Shown here piece by piece: positions 52,972 to 62,064 of a DNA stretch of 64,000 nt. A program made the position numbers and the translations under genes. Location: NCBI GenBank assembly GCA_001274695.2, contig LARU01000004.1, forward strand, positions 1,178,001-1,242,000, in the 5' to 3' direction. The first letter of the stretch is position 1. Every line of letters starts with the position of its first letter. This stretch comes from Azoarcus sp. PA01. GTDB taxonomy: Bacteria > Pseudomonadota > Gammaproteobacteria > Burkholderiales > Rhodocyclaceae. The notes beneath the pieces are model-generated. The model searched no databases, was not told where the DNA came from, and was given only the letters and a program-made list of their open reading frames with translations.

Positions 52972-53270
52972 TTCGCACCTCCCGACTTGCGGTCGGACTT
53001 GAACATCGCGAGCATCCGTTCGGTGACGACGTAGCCGCCGGCGGCGTTCGCCGCGCCGAGAAACACCGCGACGAAGCCGATCGCCAGCTGCACCGGGTCT
53101 TCCGGATCGGCGTGGCCGAGCACGACCATCGCGCCGACGAGCACGACGCCGTGGATGAAGTTCGAGCCGCTCATCAGCGGCGTGTGCAGGATCACCGGCA
53201 CGCGCGAGATCACCTCGTAACCGGTGAACGCGGCCAGCATGAAAACGTACAGAGCAGTTATGCCATCCAT
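52968..53270 (-). CDS. pntAB: NAD(P) transhydrogenase subunit alpha, part 2 (membrane part)
   Basis: This 100-residue protein carries the membrane helices that are fused to the alpha chain in E. coli (ALYVFMLAAFTGYEVISRVPVILHTPLMSGSNFIHGVVLVGAMVVL). A split alpha subunit is the usual form in many betaproteobacteria. It lies 15 bp behind pntAA and overlaps pntB. Confidence 0.94.
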   Translation of the reverse strand: MDGITALYVFMLAAFTGYEVISRVPVILHTPLMSGSNFIHGVVLVGAMVVLGHADPEDPVQLAIGFVAVFLGAANAAGGYVVTERMLAMFKSDRKSGGAK

Positions 53271-53285
53271 GATTGCGTCCTCCGA

Positions 53286-54410
53286 TTAGAGCCCGAGTAC
53301 CTGTTTGACGCCCGCGTGCCTGATCTCGCCCGCATGGGTGAGGCAGGTGCCGGCCAACACTTCGTCTTCCCAGTCGAGCGCGAGCGCTCCTTCCTTGATG
53401 AACGGGGAAAGGAAATTGAACAGGTTCTTCGCGTACATTTCGGAGGCATGGACCGGCATGCGGCTGGCAATGTTGGCCGGCCCGATGACGAGCACGTCGT
53501 TGATCCAGGTCTTCTCGCCGGCGACCGTGCCCTCGACGTTGCCGCCCGATTCGGCCGCCATGTCGACGACGACGGCGCCCGGCTTCATGCGCCGCACCAT
53601 GTCGGCGGTGATGATGCGCGGCGCGCGCTTGCCGGGAATCGCCGCGGTCGTGATCAGCGCGTCGCACTGCGCGACCGCCTTCGCGAGCCGCTCGGCCTGT
53701 TTCGCCTTCTCGTCATCGGTGAGTTCGCGCGCATAGCCGCCGGTGCCGGCGGCCGCGACGCCGGTGTCGACGAACTTCGCGCCGAGCGACTCGATCTGCT
53801 CGCGCGTCTCGGGGCGCACGTCGTACGCCTCGACCATTGCGCCGATGCGCCGCGCGGTCGCGATCGCCTGCAGACCTGCGACGCCCGCGCCGATGACGAG
53901 CACTTTCGCCGGGCGGATCGTGCCGGCGGCATAAGTCAGCATCGGGAAGAACTTCGGGCTGTGGTCGGCCGCGATCAGCGCGCATTCGTAGCCCGCCACT
54001 GCGGCCTGGGAGGACAGCACGTCCATGCTCTGCGCGCGCGAGATCCGCGGCAAGAGCTCCATCGCGAACGCGGTGATGCGTTTTTCGGCGAGCTGCTTCA
54101 CGCGTTCGACATCCGACCACGGCTGCAGCAGGCCGATCAGCACCGCCCCTTCACGCATCGCCGCAATCCGCTCGGGCGATGGGGGCTGGACGCAGAACAC
54201 CACGTCGGCGGCCGCGCACACTTCGTCCGCCGAAGCGGCGAACCTCACGTCGACAAAAGTCTCGTCGCGATAGTGGGCAGGCTGGCCGGCGCCAGCCTCC
54301 ACCATGACTTGCGCCCCGAGATCCAGGTATTTCTTGACCACGTCCGGAACGACCGACAAACGTCGCTCGCCCGGCACGGTCTCCGCAGGCACTCCGATCA
54401 ACAGAGCCAT
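53286..54410 (-). CDS. pntAA: NAD(P) transhydrogenase subunit alpha, part 1
   Basis: This 374-residue cytoplasmic NAD-binding subunit starts MALLIGVPAETVPGERR and shows the Rossmann motif VLVIGAGVAGLQAIATARRIGAMVEAYDVRPETREQIESLGA. The ATG has AGGGAGA upstream. It heads pntAA-pntAB-pntB and is divergent from corA. Confidence 0.95.
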   Translation of the reverse strand: MALLIGVPAETVPGERRLSVVPDVVKKYLDLGAQVMVEAGAGQPAHYRDETFVDVRFAASADEVCAAADVVFCVQPPSPERIAAMREGAVLIGLLQPWSDVERVKQLAEKRITAFAMELLPRISRAQSMDVLSSQAAVAGYECALIAADHSPKFFPMLTYAAGTIRPAKVLVIGAGVAGLQAIATARRIGAMVEAYDVRPETREQIESLGAKFVDTGVAAAGTGGYARELTDDEKAKQAERLAKAVAQCDALITTAAIPGKRAPRIITADMVRRMKPGAVVVDMAAESGGNVEGTVAGEKTWINDVLVIGPANIASRMPVHASEMYAKNLFNFLSPFIKEGALALDWEDEVLAGTCLTHAGEIRHAGVKQVLGL

Positions 54411-54596
54411 AGGCCGTTCTCCCTGAAAGGTTTGTGTGATGAACCTTGCGCGGACCCAACCGCAGGCCGGCGACAGACAAAAAAACCGGGAGGCAGCAAC
54501 CGCTGCCACCCGATCGGGTCCATCGCCCGCCCTCCCCCGTGGTCCGCGAGTATTCGCGGGTGAACGCGCCGTCACCCTGTTGCTTTTATGGATTTC

Positions 54597-54610
54597 TTGC
54601 TCTGCATCAA
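54597..54610. promoter_or_regulatory. Possible FNR/ANR-type site
   Basis: TTGCTCTGCATCAA matches the FNR palindrome TTGAT-N4-ATCAA at 9 of 10 fixed positions. It lies in the 279-bp gap between divergent pntAA and corA, about 187 bp from pntAA and 80 bp from corA. The rest of the gap shows no sure promoter; GGATAAT at about 54641 is a possible -10. The call is by consensus only. Confidence 0.35.
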
Positions 54611-54689
54611 GGGCGATGCATGAGCAGCGCATACGGGATAATACTGATACCCTACCTCAACGCAATACCGTTTTTTTGCACTGCGACAG

Positions 54690-55787
54690 ATGAATACGAC
54701 ACGAGCGAACACGAAGCGTCGCAAATCGAAGTCGCTGACGGCGGCCAAGGCGGGCCTGCCGCCGGGCACGCTGGTGCATGTCGGCGCCGTCAAGACGGAC
54801 CGCCCGACGATCTCGCTGCTCGCCTACGACGATGGCGGAATCGAGGAGCGCCGCTTCGCCAGCATCGCCGAATCACGCGCCTACCGGCCACAGCGCAAGC
54901 GGCTGTGGCTCAACGTGTATGGTCTGCAGGACGCCGAAATCCTCGGCGAGATCGGGCGCCGTTTCGGGCTCCACCCGCTGGTGCTCGAGGACATCCTGAA
55001 CACCCACCAGCGCCCGAAGATCGAGGACTACGGGACGTACCTCTACTGCGTGGCGCGAGTGTTCGAATACGACGGCGCGACCCGCACGCTCGGTTCGGAT
55101 CAGGTCAGCCTCGTGCTCGGCGAGAATTTCGTGCTGACGTTTCAGGAACGGCGCAGCGGCACTTTCGAGCCGATTCGCGAGCGGATGCGCATCCCCGGCT
55201 CACCGTTCCTGCAGCACGGCACCGACTATCTGGCCTACACGCTGCTCGACGCGATCGTCGACCAGTATTTCGTCATCGTCGATCGCCTCGGCGACACCGC
55301 TGAGGATCTCGAAGACGATGCGCTCGTCAGCCCCACGCCCGCGCTGCTCAAAACGATCAACCTCGTCAAGCACGACACGCACCTGCTGAGACGCGCGATC
55401 TGGCCACTGCGGGAGGTGCTGAACGGCCTGATCCGGGGCGAGAGCAGATTCTTCAGCGCCGACACGCGCCTGTATCTGCGCGATGTCTATGACCATCTGG
55501 TCCACGTCGTCGAGACACTCGACGCCGTTCGCGAACTGCTCGGCGACCTGATGGACATCTATTTGTCATCGGTCAGCAACCGCCTCAACGTCGAGGTGCG
55601 GATTCTCACCGTGCTGACGACGCTGTTCCTGCCGGCGACGCTGATCACCGGCATCTTCGGCATGAACTTCCGGGTCATGCCGCTGCTCGACGAAGACTGG
55701 GGCTTCTATGTCGCAATGGGGATGATGGGATCGGTGGCACTGGGCATGGCGGCGATTTTCTGGCGGCGCAACTGGTTGCGGCTATAG
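54690..55787 (+). CDS. corA: CorA-type magnesium/cobalt transporter
   Basis: This 365-residue protein has a large cytoplasmic domain and two C-terminal membrane helices, with the signature GMNF between them (FLPATLITGIFGMNFRVMP). It forms a pentameric magnesium channel. The last 113 bp are overlapped by a PP2C gene on the other strand. Confidence 0.94.
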   Translation: MNTTRANTKRRKSKSLTAAKAGLPPGTLVHVGAVKTDRPTISLLAYDDGGIEERRFASIAESRAYRPQRKRLWLNVYGLQDAEILGEIGRRFGLHPLVLEDILNTHQRPKIEDYGTYLYCVARVFEYDGATRTLGSDQVSLVLGENFVLTFQERRSGTFEPIRERMRIPGSPFLQHGTDYLAYTLLDAIVDQYFVIVDRLGDTAEDLEDDALVSPTPALLKTINLVKHDTHLLRRAIWPLREVLNGLIRGESRFFSADTRLYLRDVYDHLVHVVETLDAVRELLGDLMDIYLSSVSNRLNVEVRILTVLTTLFLPATLITGIFGMNFRVMPLLDEDWGFYVAMGMMGSVALGMAAIFWRRNWLRL

Positions 55788-56559
55788 CCTCGGGGCGTCC
55801 GGCGCCTGCCTGCGCCGCACCGCTGCATACTTTCATGATGACAAGAGAGATGTTGTCGCCGCTTCCGGCAGCCCGCCGGCGCGCGAGCCGGACGAGCGTA
55901 TCGGCCGCATCGCGCGCCGGGTTCGCGGCGATCACCGCGGCCAGCTCGTCGTCGGAAAAATGGCGCCACAGGCCATCGGAACACAGCAGAAAGTTGTCCC
56001 CGTCCCGTGCGGGAGCTTCACCGAACGCGAGCTGCGGTGGCCGGTGACCGCCGAGACACGACAACAGGACACTGCGCTGCGGATGGGACGACGCCGCAAC
56101 CTCGTCCAGTCGGCCGCGGCGCTGCAGTTCGGCGACCAGCGAATGGTCCTGGCTGCGGCGCACGGTCTCGCTTCCACGAAAGTGATAGACGCGCGAATCA
56201 CCGCAGTGGATCCAGTGCGCCTGCCCGCTGCGCAGCATCAGCGCGACAGCCGTGCTGTGCGGTTCCTTCCCGCTGCCGGCCCGAACCCGCCGGATGCCAC
56301 TGTGGGCGTCGGTGACGATCCTCTCGAGCAGTTGCCCGGGGCAGCCGGCGTCCGGAACCCCGGCTTCGAAATTCCGCCTCGCATGGAGCACCACCTGTTC
56401 AGCCGCAAGTTCGCCGCCAGCGTGTCCACCCATGCCGTCGGCAAGAACGGCGATCATCGTGCCGCGCAGCGACGGGTGCCCGAACACCGCGACGCGATCC
56501 TGCTGTTCGCTCCGATCCCCGATGTGCCGGGCGATGCAGGTTTCGACGATGAGTGGCAT
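55675..56559 (-). CDS. PP2C-family serine/threonine phosphatase
   Basis: This protein of 294 residues has the metal-binding PP2C motifs in order: DRSEQQDRVAVF, VLADGMGGHAGGELAAE, GDSRVYHFR and CSDGLW...GSGDNISLVIMKV. The catalytic domain is complete by about residue 244. The remaining 50 residues, Pro/Ser/Arg-rich, are partly encoded antisense to the corA 3' end. It probably dephosphorylates Ser/Thr-phosphorylated proteins; no kinase gene lies nearby. Confidence 0.88.
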   Translation of the reverse strand: MPLIVETCIARHIGDRSEQQDRVAVFGHPSLRGTMIAVLADGMGGHAGGELAAEQVVLHARRNFEAGVPDAGCPGQLLERIVTDAHSGIRRVRAGSGKEPHSTAVALMLRSGQAHWIHCGDSRVYHFRGSETVRRSQDHSLVAELQRRGRLDEVAASSHPQRSVLLSCLGGHRPPQLAFGEAPARDGDNFLLCSDGLWRHFSDDELAAVIAANPARDAADTLVRLARRRAAGSGDNISLVIMKVCSGAAQAGAGRPEAIAATSCAARKSPPCPVPPIPSSPLRHRSPSLRRAAA

Positions 56560-56693
56560 GGTGGCGAGCGGGATTGACCGCTGGCAATGATAGCCAGCGG
56601 CGCCGCGCTGCGGTACGTTGATGCAGAACTGCTACGTGTGGCGCGTGAAATGCATCACGCCGCATATCCACTCATATCGCGAAGGAGATAGGG

Positions 56694-57137
56694 ATGCATT
56701 CAGGACGCGGTTACAACGAGGTGCGTATCGGCGACGCATTCGAAACCTCGATGACTCTGACCGAAACCCACATCGTGCTCAGCGCAGGCCTGTTCGGAGA
56801 CTTCAACCCGCTGCACGTGAACCAGCGCGTCGCCGGGCAGAGCCGGTACGGCAGCCGGATCGCGCACGGCTACGTGACGACCTCGTTCATGGCCGCCCAT
56901 CTCGGCATGGTTTTTCACGGCACCGCGATCGCGTATGTCGAGCACACGTCGCGGTTCATCGCACCGGTCGTCGCCGGCGACACGCTGACGATGGTGTGGA
57001 CCGTCGACGCGCTGGACGACAAACCGAAACACCAGGGCGGCATCGTCAGCCTGTCCGGCGCGTGCACGAATCAGGACGGCGTGAAGGTCGCCGAAGCCGA
57101 GGCGAAGATGCTGGTCGCCGACAATCCGGGGCGGTGA
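56694..57137 (+). CDS. MaoC-like hydratase (hot-dog fold)
   Basis: This 147-residue protein has the MaoC/(R)-hydratase signature FGDFNPLHVNQRVAGQSRYGSRIAHGYVTTSF with the Asp/His catalytic pair. Such enzymes hydrate enoyl-CoA thioesters or act as thioesterase-like hot-dog proteins in fatty or aromatic acid pathways. The substrate is unknown. A strong AAGGAGAT lies before the ATG. It converges with glcF. Confidence 0.85.
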   Translation: MHSGRGYNEVRIGDAFETSMTLTETHIVLSAGLFGDFNPLHVNQRVAGQSRYGSRIAHGYVTTSFMAAHLGMVFHGTAIAYVEHTSRFIAPVVAGDTLTMVWTVDALDDKPKHQGGIVSLSGACTNQDGVKVAEAEAKMLVADNPGR

Positions 57138-57158
57138 ACGTAATCGTTCCGGTCGCGC

Positions 57159-58403
57159 TCAGAGCATCGTGCCGTTGAGCCGGCTGTCGATGAGCTCGAT
57201 CCAGTGCCGCACCGGCGTCGCCGTGCCCGCCTGAAGATGGCCGATGCAACCGATGTTGGCCGACGCGATCAGCGGCGCGCCGCCTGCGCCGAGCGCGGCC
57301 AGCTTGTCGTCGCGCAGGCGCTGCGACAATTCCGGCTGCAGCAGCGAATAGGTGCCGGCCGACCCGCAGCACAGATGGGCGTCGCGCACCGGCGTCGGTG
57401 AGTATCCGGCGGCAGCGAGCAGGTTTTCGACGACGCCACGAATCCGCTGCCCATGCTGCAGCGTGCACGGCGAATGAAACGCGACCGCTTCCGGCTCGCC
57501 GCAACGACGCTCCAGCAATTCGTGCAGGCGCTCGCTTTCGGCAGCGAGGATCTCGGCGACATCGCGGGTCATCGCTGCGATGCGCGCGGCGCGGTCGGCA
57601 TAGGCCGAGTCCTGCGCGAGTAGATGGGCATAATCCCTGACCTGCACCCCGCAGCCCGAAGCCGTCATGACGATCGCCTCGACCTCGCCGCGCTCGATGG
57701 CCGGCCACCACGCGTCGATGTTGCGGCGTGCATCGTCCCGCCCGCCTTCCTGGTCGTTGAGGTGATAACGCACCGCGCCGCAACAGCCGGCACCCGGCAT
57801 CTCGACGAGCGACACGCCCAGCGTATCGAGGACGCGTGCGGTGGCCGCGTTGATCGACGGCGCCATCGCCGGTTGCGCACAACCGGCCAGCGCGATCATG
57901 CGTCGCGCATGGCGCCGAGTGGGCCGCGGTCCGGCGGGCCGAAGCTCGGCGACTTTCTCCCGCAGCGCCGGCGGGAGCAGGCGGCGCACCGTGCGGCCGG
58001 CCTTCATCGCGGCGCCGAACAAGCCGGCGCGCGGAACGAACTCGCGCAGCGCCCAGCGCTTTGCCCGGTCCACGCCGGTGCGCGGCACGCGCGCTTCGAC
58101 GAGGTGGCGGCCGATATCGGCAAGGCGGCCGTACTGCACGCCGGACGGGCAAGTGGTTTCGCACGAGCGGCACGTCAGGCAGCGGTCCAGATGCAAGCGT
58201 GTCTTTTCGGTGACGTCGTGCCCCTCGAGCAGCTGCTTGATCAGGTAGATCCGTCCGCGCGGCCCGTCGAGCTCGTCGCCGAGCAGCTGGTAGGTCGGGC
58301 ACGTCGCGGTGCAAAAGCCGCAATGCACGCAGCTGCGCAGGATCGCTTCGGCCTCGCGCCCTTCGGCAGTGTCCTTGATGAAATCGGCAAGCTGGGTGTG
58401 CAT
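57159..58403 (-). CDS. glcF: Glycolate oxidase iron-sulfur subunit
   Basis: This 414-residue protein carries two 4Fe-4S motifs, C25-C28-C31-C35 (CVHCGFCTATCP) and C75-C78-C81-C85 (CLTCRSCETTCP), and two CCG-type domains (GCCGAVRYHL and CCGSAGTYSLLQ). It passes electrons from GlcD/GlcE to the quinone pool. It is the last gene of the glc operon and lies 1 bp behind glcE. Confidence 0.95.
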   Translation of the reverse strand: MHTQLADFIKDTAEGREAEAILRSCVHCGFCTATCPTYQLLGDELDGPRGRIYLIKQLLEGHDVTEKTRLHLDRCLTCRSCETTCPSGVQYGRLADIGRHLVEARVPRTGVDRAKRWALREFVPRAGLFGAAMKAGRTVRRLLPPALREKVAELRPAGPRPTRRHARRMIALAGCAQPAMAPSINAATARVLDTLGVSLVEMPGAGCCGAVRYHLNDQEGGRDDARRNIDAWWPAIERGEVEAIVMTASGCGVQVRDYAHLLAQDSAYADRAARIAAMTRDVAEILAAESERLHELLERRCGEPEAVAFHSPCTLQHGQRIRGVVENLLAAAGYSPTPVRDAHLCCGSAGTYSLLQPELSQRLRDDKLAALGAGGAPLIASANIGCIGHLQAGTATPVRHWIELIDSRLNGTML

Positions 58404-58404
58404 G

Positions 58405-59487
58405 TCAGAGTCCGTCGTAGAGGCGGCCGGGATTGAAGATGCCGGCCGGGTCGAAGGCGTGCTTGAGGCGACGGTGGATCGTCATCAGCGGAGCCGCCAG
58501 CGGATGGAACACCTGTCCGTTGCGCGCTCCGCCGCGGAACAGCGTCGCGTGGCCGCCGAGCGCCGCGGTCCGCTCGCGGATCATGTCGGCGCCGGCCGTC
58601 GAGCGCAGCCAGCGCAGCGCGCCGCCCCACTCGATCAACTGCTGCCCGGCGAGTTTGAGCGGCGCGGCGGAACTCGGCACCGACAGCCGCCACAGCGACG
58701 TCCCTGCCTCGTCGAGCGCCGCGTCGCCGAAGAAGTCCGCCGTCTGTTCGCGCAGCCCGGCCCAGAACGCGTCCGCCGCATCTTCCGCGACCACCTCCCC
58801 GCCGAGTCGCGCCAGCGCCGAGCGCACCGCGGCTTCCGCGCCCGACAGGCGCACGTTCAACACCCCGTCGCTCCACGCCGACGCCGACAGCGGCAGCGGC
58901 TGGCCGCTCCATTCGTTGAACCGCGCGATCGCTTCGGCTTCGCTCATCGCGAGGCTCAATGTCGCTTCCGCAACCGGTCGCGGCAGCACTTTCAGCGACA
59001 CTTCGAGAATCACCCCCAGGGTCCCGAGGCTGCCCGCGATCAGTCGCGAGACGTCGTAGCCGGCGACGTTCTTCATCACCTGGCCACCGAAGGTGAGCAC
59101 TTCGCCGCGACCGTCAAGGATCTTCACGCCCAGCACGAAGTCGCGCAACGCACCGGCCGCGGCGCGGCGCGGTCCGGAAAGCCCGGCTGCGACACAGCCG
59201 CCGATCGTCGCCGTCGCGCCGAAATGCGGCGGCTCGAACGCCAGCATCTGCCGCCGGTCGGCGAGCAGCGCCTCGAGTTCGGCGAGCGGCGTGCCGCCAC
59301 GCACGGTCACGACCAGTTCGGTCGGTTCGTAGCTGACGATGCCGGCATGGCCGCGCACATCGAACAGCTCGCCGGCCGGCGCCCGCCCGTAAAACGTTTT
59401 TGTCCCGCCGCCGCGGATCTGCAGCGCGGTCCCGGTCGCCGCCGCTGCCCGCACGCGCTCCTGCCACTGTTCAATCGCGTCGCTCAT
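58405..59487 (-). CDS. glcE: Glycolate oxidase FAD-binding subunit
   Basis: This 360-residue subunit has a FAD-binding PCMH domain (LQIRGGGTKTFYGR, LVVTVRGGTPLAELEALLADRRQMLAFEPPHFG, TIGGCVAAGLSGPRR, VMKNVAGYDVSRL). It overlaps a small membrane-protein gene by 17 bp at its start. Confidence 0.94.
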   Translation of the reverse strand: MSDAIEQWQERVRAAAATGTALQIRGGGTKTFYGRAPAGELFDVRGHAGIVSYEPTELVVTVRGGTPLAELEALLADRRQMLAFEPPHFGATATIGGCVAAGLSGPRRAAAGALRDFVLGVKILDGRGEVLTFGGQVMKNVAGYDVSRLIAGSLGTLGVILEVSLKVLPRPVAEATLSLAMSEAEAIARFNEWSGQPLPLSASAWSDGVLNVRLSGAEAAVRSALARLGGEVVAEDAADAFWAGLREQTADFFGDAALDEAGTSLWRLSVPSSAAPLKLAGQQLIEWGGALRWLRSTAGADMIRERTAALGGHATLFRGGARNGQVFHPLAAPLMTIHRRLKHAFDPAGIFNPGRLYDGL

Positions 59488-59641
59488 TCGCCTCTGCCCT
59501 GATGATTGTCTTGTGCGCCGTCCCGGATTCGCCCCGCCGCCGCGTGCCGCGCTGCGCGACCACGCGCAGCGCCAGCCATGAACCGATCAGCGACAGCACC
59601 GGCACGCCGACGAGCAACAGCTGGATCCACCCCTTCTCCAT
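59471..59641 (-). CDS. Small membrane protein within the glc operon
   Basis: This 56-residue protein starts [28 protein letters not shown], a single membrane helix (about 6-28), followed by a basic tail. The start overlaps the glcD stop (ATGA) and the end overlaps glcE by 17 bp, so the gene is tightly built into the operon. I do not know a named family. It may anchor the soluble oxidase at the membrane, which is inference. Confidence 0.65.
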   Translation of the reverse strand: MEKGWIQLLLVGVPVLSLIGSWLALRVVAQRGTRRRGESGTAHKTIIRAEANERRD

Positions 59642-61152
59642 CAGAAGCGGGGGATATCCGGGTACGGCACGTGACCCTTGCTGACGCGCTCGCGGCCGTA
59701 CTCGGCGCAGCGGTTCAGCGTCGGGATCGCCTTGCCGGGATTGAGCAGCCCGGCCGGATCGAACGCGGCCTTCACGCGGAAGAACGTCGTGATCTCGGGC
59801 CGTGAAAACTGGCTGCACATCTGGTTGATCTTCTCGATGCCGACGCCATGTTCGCCGGTGATCGTGCCGCCGAGCGCGACCGAGAGCTCGAGGATTTCGG
59901 CGCCGAAGTCTTCGGCCCGCGCGAGTTCGCCTGGCTGGTTCGCATCGAACAGGATCAGCGGATGCAGGTTGCCGTCGCCGGCGTGGAAGACGTTGATGCA
60001 GCGCAGCCCGTGCTTGCGTTCCATCACCTGGATCGCTTCGAGCATCTCGCCGAGGCGCTTCCTCGGGATCGTGCCGTCCATGCAGTAGTAATCGGGCGAG
60101 ATGCGCCCCGCAGCGGGAAACGCCGCCTTGCGCCCGGCCCAAAAGCGCATCCGCTCGGCCTCGTCGCGCGACACGCGAATCTCGGTCGCGCCCCCCGCCT
60201 CGAGGACCGCACCGACGCGCGCGATCTCCTCGGCGACCTCTTCGGGCGTGCCGTCCGCTTCGCACAGCAGGATCGCCTTCGCATCGAGCGGATAGCCCGC
60301 GTGCACGAACTGCTCGACGGCGGCGGTGGCCGGCTGGTCCATCATCTCGAGTCCGGCGGGGATGATGCCCGCGGCGACGATCTCGGCGACGGCCGCGCCG
60401 GCCTTGACGACATCGTCGAACGCGGCGAGCACGCACTGCGCGAGCTGCGGTTTGGGCGTGAGCTTGACGGTCACTTCGGTAATGACGGCCAGCATTCCTT
60501 CCGAGCCTGTAATCAGCGCGAGCAGGTCGTAGCCGGGCGCGTCGAGCGCGTGATTGCCGAGTTCGACGATCTCGCCTTCGATCGTCACGCCGCGCACGCG
60601 GAGCAGGTTATGCACCGTCAGGCCGTACTTCAGGCAATGCACGCCGCCCGAGTTCTCGGCGACGTTGCCGCCGATCGTGCACGCGATCTGCGACGACGGG
60701 TCCGGCGCGTAATACTGCCCGTGCGGCGCCGCCGCTTCCGAGATCGCGAGGTTGCGCACGCCCGGCTGGACGACGGCGGTGCGCGCATGCGGGTCGAGAT
60801 GCAGGATCCGGTTGAAACGCGCCAGCGACAGCACGACGCCATGCGCGTGCGGCAGCGCGCCGCCCGACAGGCCCGTGCCCGCGCCCCGTGCGACCACCGG
60901 CGCGCGCAGTTCATGACAGACGCGCAGCACCTCGGCAACCTGTTCCTCGGTCGTGGGCAGCGCGACAATCAGCGGCAGCTGCCGGTAGGCGGAAAGACCA
61001 TCGCACTCGTAAGGTCGCAGATCCTCGGCGTCGTACATCAGCGCTCCGGCGGGCAGCACGCTCGCCAGCGCTTCGACCAGCCGCACCTTGTCGACCGCGG
61101 AAAAATCGACCTCCCGCTCACCCGGTGCCGGCGCTTCGGCGTCGAAGTTCAT
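59641..61152 (-). CDS. glcD: Glycolate oxidase subunit GlcD (FAD-linked)
   Basis: This 503-residue flavoprotein oxidises glycolate to glyoxylate. The FAD-binding part shows [30 protein letters not shown] and [24 protein letters not shown]; the C-terminal part has [16 protein letters not shown] and [14 protein letters not shown]. Its ATG overlaps the glcC stop (ATGA). Confidence 0.96.
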   Translation of the reverse strand: MNFDAEAPAPGEREVDFSAVDKVRLVEALASVLPAGALMYDAEDLRPYECDGLSAYRQLPLIVALPTTEEQVAEVLRVCHELRAPVVARGAGTGLSGGALPHAHGVVLSLARFNRILHLDPHARTAVVQPGVRNLAISEAAAPHGQYYAPDPSSQIACTIGGNVAENSGGVHCLKYGLTVHNLLRVRGVTIEGEIVELGNHALDAPGYDLLALITGSEGMLAVITEVTVKLTPKPQLAQCVLAAFDDVVKAGAAVAEIVAAGIIPAGLEMMDQPATAAVEQFVHAGYPLDAKAILLCEADGTPEEVAEEIARVGAVLEAGGATEIRVSRDEAERMRFWAGRKAAFPAAGRISPDYYCMDGTIPRKRLGEMLEAIQVMERKHGLRCINVFHAGDGNLHPLILFDANQPGELARAEDFGAEILELSVALGGTITGEHGVGIEKINQMCSQFSRPEITTFFRVKAAFDPAGLLNPGKAIPTLNRCAEYGRERVSKGHVPYPDIPRF

Positions 61153-61904
61153 TGTGCTCCCTCCAGTTGTTCCTTACCCCAACGCGACGGATCGAGCCCG
61201 AGGCGGCGCGCGGCGCATACCAGATGGGCCTGCGCCGCAGCGCGCGCGGCGTCCGCGTCGCCATGGGCGATCGCCTCGAAAATCCGCGCATGCTCGGCCT
61301 GCGCCTGCCGCGCCCGTCCGCTGCGGTGACCTTCGGCGCTCCACGTCGGCGCCCGGGAGTCCGAGAACTGCCGCCCCATGAATGCCTGGAAGCGCTCGAT
61401 ATGCGGATTCTGCGTCGCCGCGGCGATCGCGACATGGAACGCGTCGTCGTCTCCCACCGCATCGGATTCCGACCCGAGCGCCTCGTCCATCCGCGCGAGC
61501 GCTTCACGCAGGCGCCTCAGGTCCGCCGGCGTGCGACGCAGCGCGGCACGCTCGGCCGCGCCGGTTTCGACGAGACAGCGCAGCTCGAAAACATCCGAGA
61601 TTTCGTCCGTCGGGATCGTCGCCGACGGCGACAGTCCGTGCAGCAGGCGAAAGCTGCCCTGTCCCGGACGGGCGGCGACATAGGCGCCCGAGCCTTGGCG
61701 CGTCGTGACGCATCCGTCGGCCTTGAGGCGCGAGATCGCTTCCCGGATCACCGCCCGGCTCACGCCGAATTTCTCGCACAGCAGCTTTTCCGTCGGCAAC
61801 TGTGCCCCCTTCGGGAGTTGCTGCTCGCTGATCCACTGCTCGAGCTGCCGGGCGATCGCAGCGCCGAGAGAAGGAGGACGTTCGGGTATCGGGGTGGCGC
61901 TCAT
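61149..61904 (-). CDS. glcC: GntR/FadR-family regulator of the glc operon
   Basis: This 251-residue regulator has a winged helix-turn-helix ([41 protein letters not shown]) and a C-terminal FCD ligand-binding domain. It is the first gene of glcC-glcD-(small)-glcE-glcF, unlike the divergent order in E. coli. A perfect palindrome lies just before its start, so it most likely regulates its own operon in response to glycolate. Confidence 0.87.
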   Translation of the reverse strand: MSATPIPERPPSLGAAIARQLEQWISEQQLPKGAQLPTEKLLCEKFGVSRAVIREAISRLKADGCVTTRQGSGAYVAARPGQGSFRLLHGLSPSATIPTDEISDVFELRCLVETGAAERAALRRTPADLRRLREALARMDEALGSESDAVGDDDAFHVAIAAATQNPHIERFQAFMGRQFSDSRAPTWSAEGHRSGRARQAQAEHARIFEAIAHGDADAARAAAQAHLVCAARRLGLDPSRWGKEQLEGAQ

Positions 61905-61913
61905 GTCTTCGCA

Positions 61914-61930
61914 AAGTTGTCTGACAACTT
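61914..61930. promoter_or_regulatory. Palindromic operator of GntR-type regulator
   Basis: AAGTTGTCTGACAACTT is a perfect 8-1-8 palindrome, 9 bp before the glcC start. The TTGTCTGACAA core is typical of sites bound by FCD-type GntR regulators. It lies between glcC and the divergent sulP-type gene and probably serves glcC. Confidence 0.72.
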
Positions 61931-62064
61931 CCGAATACTAACCGCCAAATGTCTCGCTGTCAGCATCGGGACTTACCCTGATGCGCCACTCGCGGATTGC
62001 GCCCATCCACCCATCCGCCATTTGCTACCATCGGTTTCCCGCCCGCCCCGAGGCTCCGGTTTCA

